Part shown: in pieces, positions 23,749 through 32,322 of the stretch
How positions within the stretch are numbered: the first letter of the stretch is position 1
How the letters are laid out: every line of letters starts with the position of its first letter
Source: Alphaproteobacteria bacterium UBA1303
GTDB lineage: Bacteria; Pseudomonadota; Alphaproteobacteria; Micropepsales; Micropepsaceae
Length of the DNA stretch: 64,000 bases
Reading direction: 5' to 3'
Assembly: GCA_002307315.1 (NCBI GenBank)
Contig: DBTZ01000047.1
Coordinates: 1-64,000, forward strand
Notes under the pieces: model-generated
Database searches by the model: none
The model's input: the letters and a program-made list of their open reading frames with translations, nothing else
Told to the model about the DNA's origin: nothing
Position numbers and translations under genes: made by a program

Positions 23749-26700
23749 TCATGCGCTTTCCGTCTTGCCGCGTCCGAAACGCACCTTGAGGCGGCGCACC
23801 AATCCGTCGAAGTAGATGTAGATCACCGGCGTAGTGAACAAGGTGAGAAGCTGGCTCAAGGCCAGCCCGCCGACGATGACGAGACCGAGCGGATGACGCA
23901 GTTCCGATCCCATACCGCCGCCCAGCATCATCGGCAGAGCGCTGAACATCGCCGCCACCGTGGTCATCATAATGGGTCGGAAACGCAGGAGCGCGGCCCG
24001 ATAGATGGCATCGCGAGGCGACAGCCCGTCCTTGCGTTCGGCCTCGAGCGCAAAGTCGATCATCATGATCGCATTCTTCTTGACGATACCGATCAGCAGA
24101 ATGATGCCGATGATGGCGATAATGTTGAGGTCATGGCCGGTCAACATCAAGAGCAGCAGCGCCCCGATGCCCGCCGACGGCAGAGTCGAAAGGATCGTCA
24201 CCGGGTGGATGTAACTTTCGTACAGCACCCCGAGCACGATGTAGACGGTGGCGAGCGCAGCCAGAATCAACAGCAGTTCGTTGACCAGCGTCGACTGAAA
24301 AGCCAGCGCCGAGCCCTGAAATTCGGTAGAGGTACTGGCCGGTATGTTGGCGGCCTTCTCGGCATGCTTCACGGCATCGACCGCGCTGCCCAGCGAATAG
24401 CCTTTGGCGACGTCGAACGAGATCATCGCCGCCGGGAACTGGCTTAGATGCTCGGTCGCCAAAGGCACCGGCACCACGTCGATTGCAGCGATCGCCGACA
24501 GCGGCACATGGCCGCTCGACGACGAGGGAATGTAAATGTCGTTCAGCGACTGAACCGAATTCTGCACCTTGGGATCGGCCTCCATAATCACCCGGTACTG
24601 GTTGGATTCGGTAAAGATGCTGGAGACGATGCGTTGGCCGAAGGCGTCGTATAGCGCGTTGTCGATGGTGGCCGAGGTGATGCCGTAGCGCGCCGCGGTG
24701 TCGCGATCGACCTCGACGTGAGCGGCAAGCCCGCGATCGAGAAAATCGGTCGAGACATTGGCGAGCGCTTTCTGACGCTTCAGCTCGGCGATGAACTTCG
24801 GCACCCAGGCGTTCAGCGTGGCGGAGGATGCGTCTTGCAGCACGAACTGATACTGGCCGCGACTGACGGTGGCGTCGGTGGACAGATCCTGTACCGGCAG
24901 GAGATAGAGCGAAATGCCGGGGATGTCGGCGCCGGCCCGGGAAAGCCGCGTCATGATCTTCTGCACCCCGTCGCGTTCGGATTTGTCCTTGAGGTTGATC
25001 AGAAAACGACCGTTGTTGAGGGTGGTATTGGAGCCGTCGACGCCGATGAACGACGTCAAGCTCTCGACGTCCTTGTCTTTCAGCACCGCGCTCGCCAGAT
25101 CTTTTTGGCGTTCCGCCATCTCGGCAAAGGACACCGTCGGCCCCGCCTGGGTGTAACCCTGGATAAAGCCGGTATCCTGCAAAGGGAAGAAGCCCTTGGG
25201 GATGAGGATGTAGAGAAGTACGGTAACGACCAGCGTACCGACCGCCACCTGAAGCGTCAGCCGCTGATGGTCGAGCACCCACAAAAGCCCGCGGTCGTAC
25301 CAATATACCAGCTTCTGATAGTATTCCTCCGACTTGCGGGCGATCGGACCTTGCTCGGCGCTATTCTTGCCGCGGCGCAACAGCTTGGCGCACAGCATCG
25401 GCACCAGGGTGAGCGAAACCACCGCCGAGATCAGGATAGTGATCGCCAGCGTTACCGCGAATTCGCGGAACAGCCGGCCCACCACTTCCTGCATGAACAG
25501 CAGCGGGATCAAAACGGCGATCAGCGATACGGTGAGCGAGACGATGGTGAAACCGATCTCTCCCGCCCCTTTCATTGCCGCATCGAACGGCGAATAGCCG
25601 TCTTCGAGATAACGCGAGATATTCTCGATCATCACGATGGCGTCGTCGACCACGAAGCCGGCGGCGATGGTCAACGCCATCAGCGACAGATTGTTGAGCG
25701 AATAGCCCAAGAGATACATTACCGCGTAGGAGCCGACGATCGACAGCGGCACCGACAGGCTGGGTATGAGGGTGGCGGACAGGTTGCGCAGAAACAGAAA
25801 GATCACCAGCACCACCAGCACCACCGCCAGCGTCAGCTCGAACTGTACGTCGGAAACCGAAGCGCGGATGGTATTGGTGCGATCGGTGACCATTTGCATT
25901 TTGATCGAGCCGGGCAGCGATTGCTGAATTTCGGGCAGGATCTTTTTTATCGAGTCGGCGACGGAAATGACGTTGGCGCCGGGTTGGCGCTGGATATTGA
26001 GGATGATGGCGGGATCGGTGCCGCTCCAGCTCGCCAGGGCGGAATTTTCCGCACCCTCGACCACCTCGGCGACATCGGCAAGATAAACCGGCGCACCGTT
26101 TTTATAGGCGACGACGATGCGGCGGTAGTCTTCGACCTTTTCGATCTGGTCGTTGGATTCGATGGAATAGGAACGATGCTTGCCGTCAAAGCTACCCTTC
26201 GGCCCGTTCGAATTGGCGTTGTTGATGGTGGTACGCAAATCGTCGAGCGCGAGACCGTAGGACGCCAGCGCCTGCAAGTTGGCCTTCACCCGCACCGCCG
26301 GGCGCTGCGCGCCGTTGATGCTGACCAGGCCGACGCCGGAAATCTGCGAAATCTTCTGGGCAATGCGGGTTTCGGCGATGTCCTCGACCCGAGTGATCGG
26401 CAGCGTCTTCGACGAAATCGCCAGCGTCAGGATAGGGGCGGCGGCCGGATTGACCTTGGCGTAGACCGGCGGCGCCGGCAGGCTGGAGGGCAGCGAATTG
26501 TTGGCCGAATTGATCGCCGCCTGCACTTCCTGCTCGGCGATGTCGAGCTTGAGCGAAAGGTCGAACTGCAGGGTGATGATCGATGCGCCGCCCGACGACA
26601 CCGACGTCATCTCCTTGAGGCCCGGCATCTGACCGAATTGGCGTTCCAGCGGCGCGGTGACCGCGGTGGTCATCACCTCCGGGCCGGCACCGGGAAGAAA

Positions 26701-26847
26701 CGTCTTCACCTGAATGGTCGGATAATCGACCTCCGGCAGCGCCGACAGCGGCAGATAACTGTAGCCGACCAGACCGACCAGAAAGATGGCGATCATCAAA
26801 AGCGAGGTCGCTACCGGGCGGACGATAAACGGCGCCGAAGGGTTCAT
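23749..26847 (-). CDS. RND efflux permease, first of a pair (MdtB-like)
   Basis: A 1032-residue HAE1-type permease, close to the usual MdtB/AcrB length. The opening NPSAPFIVRPVATSLLMIA, FVVDDAIVMIENISRYLEDG with the charged relay, GFFPLQDTGFIQG at the start of the second periplasmic loop, and the repeated GIVKKNAIMMIDFALEAE helix are all present. It lies 10 bp before the second permease and 24 bp after the adaptor. It probably assembles as a heteromeric pump with 20430-23738. No substrate can be inferred. Confidence 0.93.
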   Translation of the reverse strand: MNPSAPFIVRPVATSLLMIAIFLVGLVGYSYLPLSALPEVDYPTIQVKTFLPGAGPEVMTTAVTAPLERQFGQMPGLKEMTSVSSGGASIITLQFDLSLKLDIAEQEVQAAINSANNSLPSSLPAPPVYAKVNPAAAPILTLAISSKTLPITRVEDIAETRIAQKISQISGVGLVSINGAQRPAVRVKANLQALASYGLALDDLRTTINNANSNGPKGSFDGKHRSYSIESNDQIEKVEDYRRIVVAYKNGAPVYLADVAEVVEGAENSALASWSGTDPAIILNIQRQPGANVISVADSIKKILPEIQQSLPGSIKMQMVTDRTNTIRASVSDVQFELTLAVVLVVLVIFLFLRNLSATLIPSLSVPLSIVGSYAVMYLLGYSLNNLSLMALTIAAGFVVDDAIVMIENISRYLEDGYSPFDAAMKGAGEIGFTIVSLTVSLIAVLIPLLFMQEVVGRLFREFAVTLAITILISAVVSLTLVPMLCAKLLRRGKNSAEQGPIARKSEEYYQKLVYWYDRGLLWVLDHQRLTLQVAVGTLVVTVLLYILIPKGFFPLQDTGFIQGYTQAGPTVSFAEMAERQKDLASAVLKDKDVESLTSFIGVDGSNTTLNNGRFLINLKDKSERDGVQKIMTRLSRAGADIPGISLYLLPVQDLSTDATVSRGQYQFVLQDASSATLNAWVPKFIAELKRQKALANVSTDFLDRGLAAHVEVDRDTAARYGITSATIDNALYDAFGQRIVSSIFTESNQYRVIMEADPKVQNSVQSLNDIYIPSSSSGHVPLSAIAAIDVVPVPLATEHLSQFPAAMISFDVAKGYSLGSAVDAVKHAEKAANIPASTSTEFQGSALAFQSTLVNELLLILAALATVYIVLGVLYESYIHPVTILSTLPSAGIGALLLLMLTGHDLNIIAIIGIILLIGIVKKNAIMMIDFALEAERKDGLSPRDAIYRAALLRFRPIMMTTVAAMFSALPMMLGGGMGSELRHPLGLVIVGGLALSQLLTLFTTPVIYIYFDGLVRRLKVRFGRGKTESA

Positions 26848-26871
26848 AAGATCAAGCCTCAGCCAAATCGC

Positions 26872-28371
26872 TTACATCGGCGGCGGGCCGCCGGGGCCAC
26901 GCCCGCCGCCCGGCGGCCGCGGCTGGTTCGGACGCTTCATCAATTCGGCCTTGTGCGCATCCATCCATTTGTCGCGTTCCGGCTTGCTCATCTTGTGCAA
27001 GGCTTCCCGTTCTTCGGGCTTGAGTTTGCGGAACAGCGCCCGGCGGGCATTCCGCGCATCCGTCGGTCCGGCGCTTACGGCCGCTTCGACTTTCGCAATT
27101 TCCTTGCCGCTGGGGATCGTGACCGAGGCCCCGTCGCTTAAACGGTCGGCGCCGTCGGTCACCACCGTTTCGCCGGGATTGAGGCCCTTGGTCACCGCGA
27201 CGACATCGACATCCTGCGCACCTAGGGTAACGGCGCGCATCGACACCGTTTTGTCGGGGCCGACTACGAAGACGAAGGTGCCGGACGAGCCGCGCTGGAT
27301 GGCGGTGACCGGAATCACCGTCTGTCCCTGAAGCGTGTCGACCAGCAGCTTGACGTTAACGAATTGATTGGGAAACAGCACGCCGTCTTCGTTATCGAAC
27401 ATCGCGCGCAGCTTGACGGTACCGGTGGTAGTCGAAATCTGGCTATCGATCGCGCTCAGTTCTCCTTCGGAAATCTTTTTCGTCATCGCCCGATCGTACA
27501 CTTCGACCGTCAACACGGCGCCGCTGTTGATCCGGCGGGCGACGCTGTCCACCGAATCTTCGGGAATGGCGAACAACACCGACATCGGATTGACCTGAGT
27601 GATGACGGCGATACCGGTGGTCTGCCCGGAGCTGACATAGTTGCCGACGTCGACACCGCGCAGGCCAATGCGTCCCGAGATCGGCGCCGTGACCTTGGTG
27701 AAGTCGAGTTTGATCTGGGCACTGGCGAGTGACGCCTGATCGGCTCTAACCGCGCCGAGATATTGTCTGTAGGCGGCTTCCGCCGAATCGAGATCGGATT
27801 TCGAAGTCGCCTGCGCTTTGAACAGCGCCTTCTGGCGTTTCCACGCGGTTTCGGCGTTGGCTAACGACGCTTTGTCCTTGGCCAAGCTGCCCGCCGCCTC
27901 GTCGTAGGATGCCTGATAATTGCGCGGGTCGATCTGTGCCAGAACATCGCCCTGACGGACCATCTGGCCCTCGCTGAAACCGATCCGCATCACCTGGCCG
28001 CTAGCCTGGGGGGTGACGGTGGCAGTGGCAAGCGGGGTGACGGTACCGAGCGCGCTCAAGACGATTTTGATTTCGCCTTTTTTCGCCACGGCGACGGCAA
28101 CCGGCTGCGCCTCGCTCTCGCGCTGACCGCCGCCGAACATCCCCATGCGTCCGCCTGTGCCGGGCAACAGCGCCCAGGCGGCAAGCACCAATAGCACGAC
28201 GCCCAAGGTTACCCATAACGTTACCTCGCCGCCGGGCAAACGGCGCGCGCTCCACGCCCTGACGCCGCCGATGATCCAACCGCCCGGTTCCTGCACCGCG
28301 CGTTGGTATTCCCGGCGCGCCTGCTCGGCGGCCCGTTCGATCCGGCTGGTTTTATCGTCCTGGCTGTTCAT
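26872..28371 (-). CDS. RND periplasmic adaptor (MdtA-like) with long N- and C-terminal extensions
   Basis: A 499-residue membrane-fusion protein linking the permeases to an outer-membrane channel. A cytoplasmic N-terminus of about 45 residues precedes one membrane helix (VTLWVTLGVVLLVLAAWALL). The biotinyl-lipoyl domain (TPQASGQVMRIGFSEGQMV), the coiled-coil hairpin, the second lipoyl half (APISGRIGLRGVDVGNYVSS) and the beta-barrel follow. The last 65 residues are unusual: a very basic/acidic helical stretch (KLKPEEREALHKMSKPERDK) followed by a Pro/Gly-rich tail. It is the first gene of the operon. No TolC-type gene is in the window. Confidence 0.9.
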   Translation of the reverse strand: MNSQDDKTSRIERAAEQARREYQRAVQEPGGWIIGGVRAWSARRLPGGEVTLWVTLGVVLLVLAAWALLPGTGGRMGMFGGGQRESEAQPVAVAVAKKGEIKIVLSALGTVTPLATATVTPQASGQVMRIGFSEGQMVRQGDVLAQIDPRNYQASYDEAAGSLAKDKASLANAETAWKRQKALFKAQATSKSDLDSAEAAYRQYLGAVRADQASLASAQIKLDFTKVTAPISGRIGLRGVDVGNYVSSGQTTGIAVITQVNPMSVLFAIPEDSVDSVARRINSGAVLTVEVYDRAMTKKISEGELSAIDSQISTTTGTVKLRAMFDNEDGVLFPNQFVNVKLLVDTLQGQTVIPVTAIQRGSSGTFVFVVGPDKTVSMRAVTLGAQDVDVVAVTKGLNPGETVVTDGADRLSDGASVTIPSGKEIAKVEAAVSAGPTDARNARRALFRKLKPEEREALHKMSKPERDKWMDAHKAELMKRPNQPRPPGGGRGPGGPPPM

Positions 28372-28602
28372 GCATGCATTCCGGTCTTAAGCCGCAACGG
28401 CGGCGTACTCACGTTTAACGCACCGCCGTCGATTTTCCGTTCCACCCAACCTATCCACCTTAAGGCTGTCAGGGGAATATCTCAGAGGCGTATCAAGGCC
28501 GCGGGTGCGAGGTTTGTCCGTTTTGTCGCAATCCGCGGTAACGACATATGAAGCCATCGATCGACTTCGACAACACACGAAAACGTTAATACACCCGCTC
28601 GC
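28372..28602. other. Upstream region of the RND operon
   Basis: The gap between the adaptor start and the ialB terminator has no convincing ORF. It must contain the promoter of the mdtABC-like operon, but no clear -35/-10 pair or operator palindrome could be picked out by eye. Confidence 0.4.
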
Positions 28603-28638
28603 AAAAGAAACGCCGCCCGGTTAAAAGACCGGGCGGCG
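28603..28638 (-). terminator. Intrinsic terminator after the ialB pair
   Basis: An 11-bp stem, CGCCGCCCGGT (28611-28621) with ACCGGGCGGCG (28628-28638) and a 6-nt loop, is followed on the minus strand by TTTCTTTT. It begins about 28 bp past the stop at 28666. Confidence 0.88.
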
Positions 28639-28665
28639 CGTATCTTTCATTAAGGTCCGGGCGTC

Positions 28666-29256
28666 TTATTTCACAGCCGCCCCGTCTCCCGTCGAAGCGG
28701 CGGATTTAGCCGCACTGCTGGAGGAAACCATTTCCTGATAGGCGGCGGAGAAGCCGTCGAGCGGAAAGGCCAACGTGACTTTCTTGCCGTCGCCGAAACC
28801 GACCCATTCCATGCTGGCATTGGTCGCCTTGCCGATCGCCGCGGCCAGCTTGTCGTCGGCCACCAGCATGACGTAACAGCCCTGTTGGTCGCAGATGCTA
28901 TAGTGCAGAGTGTCGGACTTGTAGGTATCGGCCTTCAACACCGCACCGCTTTGCAACATGGTGCCGAGCGGAACGCCGATTTCCACCACCGAACGCTTCT
29001 GCTCGGCGATGTACTGCAGAGAGATGCCGAGCACCCGAACCCCGGTCTTTTTGTTGACCAGAATTTCCACCATCTTGCAACGCGAGGCACCGCCCTGTTC
29101 GAAGCACTGCACCGTCCAACTGCCGATTTCCTTGGTCAGCGTGGGTTTGGGTTGCTGTTGCTGCTGGGCTTCCTGGGCAAAGCCCACCGCACTCAAGCTC
29201 AGCACTGCAACGGCCGCCACCGCGCCTAGCCGTAATGTCTTCGCCATCATAGCCAC
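28666..29256 (-). CDS. IalB-family (invasion-associated locus B) secreted protein
   Basis: A 196-residue periplasmic protein. The signal peptide LRLGAVAAVAVLSLSAVGFA is followed by a Gln-rich linker and an IalB domain (PF06776). Domain hallmarks are SWTVQCF and CKMVEILVNKKTGVRVLGIS, with IGVPLGTMLQSGAVL and a cysteine pair in CDQQGCYVMLVAD. The start overlaps the end of the upstream ialB paralogue by 10 bp; in-frame ATGs at 29250 and 29247 are alternatives. The family was named from Bartonella but is widespread in free-living alphaproteobacteria, so no virulence role is implied. Molecular function is not known. Confidence 0.85.
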   Translation of the reverse strand: MAMMAKTLRLGAVAAVAVLSLSAVGFAQEAQQQQQPKPTLTKEIGSWTVQCFEQGGASRCKMVEILVNKKTGVRVLGISLQYIAEQKRSVVEIGVPLGTMLQSGAVLKADTYKSDTLHYSICDQQGCYVMLVADDKLAAAIGKATNASMEWVGFGDGKKVTLAFPLDGFSAAYQEMVSSSSAAKSAASTGDGAAVK

Positions 29257-29870
29257 AGCCTCCAGAACCAGGATTTACGCTTGGCCTCGCCGGCACGATA
29301 CGCACCGTAGGCATCGGAGAAGCCCTTCATCGAGAAAGACAAATCGACGGTTTTGCCGTCCGGCGGTACGCCGACGGTCAGCGCCGCGTCCGAGGCGTCC
29401 TTGAAAGTACCTTTCAATTTGTCGTCGAAAGGTGTCATGGCAATACAGCCGTCGGCGACGCAGGTCTTGTACGGATAGGCCTTCTGGTCCGAATCGAGCC
29501 GCAGGGTCACGCCCGGCTCGATCAGCACACCAAGCGGCGCGGTGAGAAAGAGTGTCGGCTCTTTCTTACCTTTTTCCTGGGCGACAGAAATCCGTCCCAG
29601 GCGACGACCGGATTTGTTGTCGACGACGTCCTGGATGAGTTCGCAGGTCCGTTCCTTTACCTTGTTACCGGGGCAGATCACCTGCCAATCCTTGTAAACC
29701 GCTACGGTCGCGGAGTCCGCCGGCGCTCCGGTGAGGGAGCCCCTGCCGATCCAGCCCGCAATCACACCGACCACCAGTATGAGAAGTACCACAATAATGC
29801 GCTGAAGTGCCGGTGGCATACCGCTAAGGGCATTGGCCACTCCCGCCAGCGCGGAAGGCTTTTCGCTCAT
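29247..29870 (-). CDS. Membrane-anchored IalB-family protein
   Basis: A 207-residue paralogue of the downstream gene. It has a short cytoplasmic N-terminus, one membrane helix (IIVVLLILVVGVIAGWIG, residues 25-42) and a periplasmic IalB domain. Matching elements are DWQVICPG, CELIQDVVDNKSGRRLGRIS, TAPLGVLIEPGVTLRLD and CVADGCIAMTPFDD, with the same cysteine pattern as its partner. It ends in a basic/aromatic tail (KRKSWFWRLWL). The pair probably forms one transcription unit closed by the terminator at 28603-28638. A helix anchor here and a free secreted copy downstream suggest the two interact or divide positions. That is inference. Confidence 0.83.
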   Translation of the reverse strand: MSEKPSALAGVANALSGMPPALQRIIVVLLILVVGVIAGWIGRGSLTGAPADSATVAVYKDWQVICPGNKVKERTCELIQDVVDNKSGRRLGRISVAQEKGKKEPTLFLTAPLGVLIEPGVTLRLDSDQKAYPYKTCVADGCIAMTPFDDKLKGTFKDASDAALTVGVPPDGKTVDLSFSMKGFSDAYGAYRAGEAKRKSWFWRLWL

Positions 29871-30038
29871 GTAAGGTCCGCTTTGCTGCCTGAATAGTTA
29901 CCGCTTCATGGACAAACGCGAAGCGGCCCCGCGTATCGCACGTTTTCGCCGCAAGCAATGTAAATATTTGTAAGCTGGTTACCGCGCGAGGCAGGCTTTG
30001 AACCGCTGTAGGGGATAAATGTCAAGCGCCGAGGCCGC

Positions 30039-32120
30039 TTATCGGGTAACGATCAGACCGGAAATACCGCTCAGGGCGCCGTTTAACCTCGGCGGAGCGC
30101 CACCGGTGCGGACAACCAGCGCCGCGGCATCGCAGAAGGGCGGCTGGAGCAAGCCGGTATCCAGGCATCCCGGACCGGCATCGATCAGCGTGAATACGCC
30201 GGTTTTTCTGAAATAACTTAGCAATTCCAGCAACCTGTTCCGGGCAAGGGGCAGCCGCAGATCGACCGGCCGGCCGGCCGGCATAAGGTAAACCGCGCTA
30301 CGCGGATCCTTGACCATCGCATTCGTCAATCCGACGGTGCCGCTCAGTACTTCGGCAAATCCCGCTGGTGAACCGTTTAGCCCCAATTGCGGCAGCAATG
30401 ACGGCATACCGGTTTCGATCAAAACGCAGGAAAGTCCGTGGCGTGTGCTCGCACGGGCCAGCCCCAGAGCGGTCACCGACCGGCCGAAGTCGGGCTCAAA
30501 CGACGTCAAAGCGACGACCCGGCTGCCGGCCGCCAGCTTCTGCGCCAGCGTCGATATGGCGGCGGCATATGGGGAGAACGGAGCATCCAGCACCGCGTCG
30601 GCGGCATGAACGGTGCCGACGGCAGGCAATTCGGCCCACACCGGCGGCATTGCAGATTCGACGGGAACCGTCGGTGCGTAAACCGGCGGCGTAAAGGACG
30701 GAGGCGGAGACGGAGGCAAGGCACCCGCCGGACGGCGAGACTTGGCGGTGGCAAAGCGTTCGCCGATCAGCGCCAGCAGAATTCCCAGCAAAAGCCCGAA
30801 CGGCAGCGAGGCGGCAATGAACAGGGCCCGATGCGGCGAAGACAGCTGCGCCGACGGTGCGGCGTGGGAAATGATGCGCGATTCCGAACTTTGAATGGCG
30901 TCCTGATCTTGAATGCCGCGCAGCTTGGAGACAAAGGATTCGTACATCTGGCGGGTCGACGCCGCCTTGGCGGTCAGCGCGTTTAAAGTTACTCGCGCCA
31001 GATTGTCGCCGTTCGATTGCTTGCCCGTCCGTTTCATACTGGTTTGCAACGAACCGAGGTGGGCGCGCGCCACCGCCACGTCGCTGGCCATAGCACCGGT
31101 AATGCGCGACGCTTCCAGAGCAATCTTGTTTTCGAGATCGCGCTTCTGCGTTTTGACGGCGACCATTTTAGGGTGGTTGGCGCCGTAACGGGTGGCGTAG
31201 TCGGCCTCTTCCTTTACCAGATCGGCCTCCTGCGTGCGCAGTTTGACCATCAGCTCGGAGGAAACGACTTGGGTCAGGTCGGCCGGCCGGCCGCTCCGCA
31301 TCAACGCTTCCGCCCGTTCGTAGACCGCCTGTTTTTCGGCAAGGTCGGATTGCGCCGTCACCATTTGGGTGCCGATCGTCGCCATTTGCTGCTCGATCAA
31401 CGAAGCGGCTTGGCCGGAATCGACCAGGTTGTGCTCGTTCTTGTAGTTCTCGACTGCGATCTCTTCCTCTTCGAGCTGACGGGAAAGCTGATCGATGCGG
31501 GCGTTCATCCACGCCGCCGCTTTTTTCGTCGCCATACTCTTGGTCTCGATCTGTCCGGCAACGTAGGTGTCGACCACCGCATTGGCGATTTTCGCCGCCT
31601 TGACGGGATCTTTTGCGGTGAAGCCGACCGAGATCGAAGTGGAAAGACCCAAAGCGCTGGCGTCGACTTTTTTCCGCAGCGCGTCGATGGCCGCGTCCCG
31701 GCCGTTTGCGGCTGGCGGCGGGGCGAAACCGAGCGAAGCCAGCAGCGCCCCCTTGAGACCGGGACCGGCGAGCGACGGATTGAATTCGGCGTCGCGATCG
31801 AGCCCCAGCCTGTCCACCACCTTGCCGGCCAGGTCGCGCGATGTGAGAATCTGAATCTGATTTTGCACCGATGCGGCGTCGTTCGGCAGCGTCGACAACA
31901 CCGACGAGGAATCGGCGACGTTGTTCTTCTGCTGGTCGAGCATCACCACCGCGCTCGAGGTGAAGAGCGAAGGCAGGCGCATTACGATCAGGGACGTCAG
32001 CGCCACGACGATGGCGGCGGTCCAGAAAACGGTGCCGCGCCGGCAGGAAATCGCGCGCGTAAAATCGGACCAGTCGAACGGCTGATCGACGGAATGTACG
32101 ACGGGTCTGACGTCGGCCAT
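30039..32120 (-). CDS. Wzz/Wzc-like polysaccharide co-polymerase with degenerate kinase domain
   Basis: A 693-residue inner-membrane protein that would set polysaccharide chain length. A first helix (FWTAAIVVALTSLIVM, about 32-47) leads into the Wzz domain (SSAVVMLDQQ, then SVQNQIQILTSRDLA). A long periplasmic coiled coil of the GumC type (QLSRQLEEEEIAVENYKNEH) follows, and a second helix near residue 430. A proline-rich linker leads to a ParA-like C-terminal domain. There Walker A is degenerate (SFEPDFGRSVTALG, no GKT/GKS) and the A' motif reads CVLIETG. Only a B-like LIDAG remains and no tyrosine cluster ends the protein. Last gene of the polysaccharide operon. Confidence 0.82.
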   Translation of the reverse strand: MADVRPVVHSVDQPFDWSDFTRAISCRRGTVFWTAAIVVALTSLIVMRLPSLFTSSAVVMLDQQKNNVADSSSVLSTLPNDAASVQNQIQILTSRDLAGKVVDRLGLDRDAEFNPSLAGPGLKGALLASLGFAPPPAANGRDAAIDALRKKVDASALGLSTSISVGFTAKDPVKAAKIANAVVDTYVAGQIETKSMATKKAAAWMNARIDQLSRQLEEEEIAVENYKNEHNLVDSGQAASLIEQQMATIGTQMVTAQSDLAEKQAVYERAEALMRSGRPADLTQVVSSELMVKLRTQEADLVKEEADYATRYGANHPKMVAVKTQKRDLENKIALEASRITGAMASDVAVARAHLGSLQTSMKRTGKQSNGDNLARVTLNALTAKAASTRQMYESFVSKLRGIQDQDAIQSSESRIISHAAPSAQLSSPHRALFIAASLPFGLLLGILLALIGERFATAKSRRPAGALPPSPPPSFTPPVYAPTVPVESAMPPVWAELPAVGTVHAADAVLDAPFSPYAAAISTLAQKLAAGSRVVALTSFEPDFGRSVTALGLARASTRHGLSCVLIETGMPSLLPQLGLNGSPAGFAEVLSGTVGLTNAMVKDPRSAVYLMPAGRPVDLRLPLARNRLLELLSYFRKTGVFTLIDAGPGCLDTGLLQPPFCDAAALVVRTGGAPPRLNGALSGISGLIVTR

Positions 32121-32241
32121 GTGGTCACAGTCACCCTAGGTTTTTCCGATACGATGGAAATCGGAACAGAGCCTAGTTTTTGTTGCTTGCGCATTTCGGC
32201 GGCACGGCACGCCGGTGCCCGCTTTGCCGAAGCTGCTTTAC

Positions 32242-32258
32242 GTTTACCGGGTTTACCG
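32242..32258. repeat. Tandem GTTTACCG repeats upstream of the co-polymerase gene
   Basis: GTTTACCG occurs at 32242-32249 and 32251-32258, a 9-bp period, about 125 bp upstream of the co-polymerase start. Direct repeats of this size often bind a regulator, but no promoter can be fixed around them. Confidence 0.35.
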
Positions 32259-32274
32259 TGACTTCTGCTGACGA

Positions 32275-32305
32275 AAGGTTAACGAGTTGAGAAAATAGTA
32301 ACCTT
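32275..32305. repeat. Inverted repeat AAGGTTA/TAACCTT
   Basis: AAGGTTA (32275-32281) and TAACCTT (32299-32305) are separated by 17 bp in the AT-richer gap between a GT2 gene (stop at 32323) and the co-polymerase start (32120). It could be an operator or a weak hairpin between two genes of the operon. Confidence 0.35.
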
Positions 32306-32322
32306 GTTTGTGCCGAAAGGGG

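Noticed and set aside
24718..27141. 807-codon plus-strand open frame
   Set aside because: Antisense to the MdtB-like permease and adaptor; composition rich in Arg, His, Gln and Asp, no recognisable motif.
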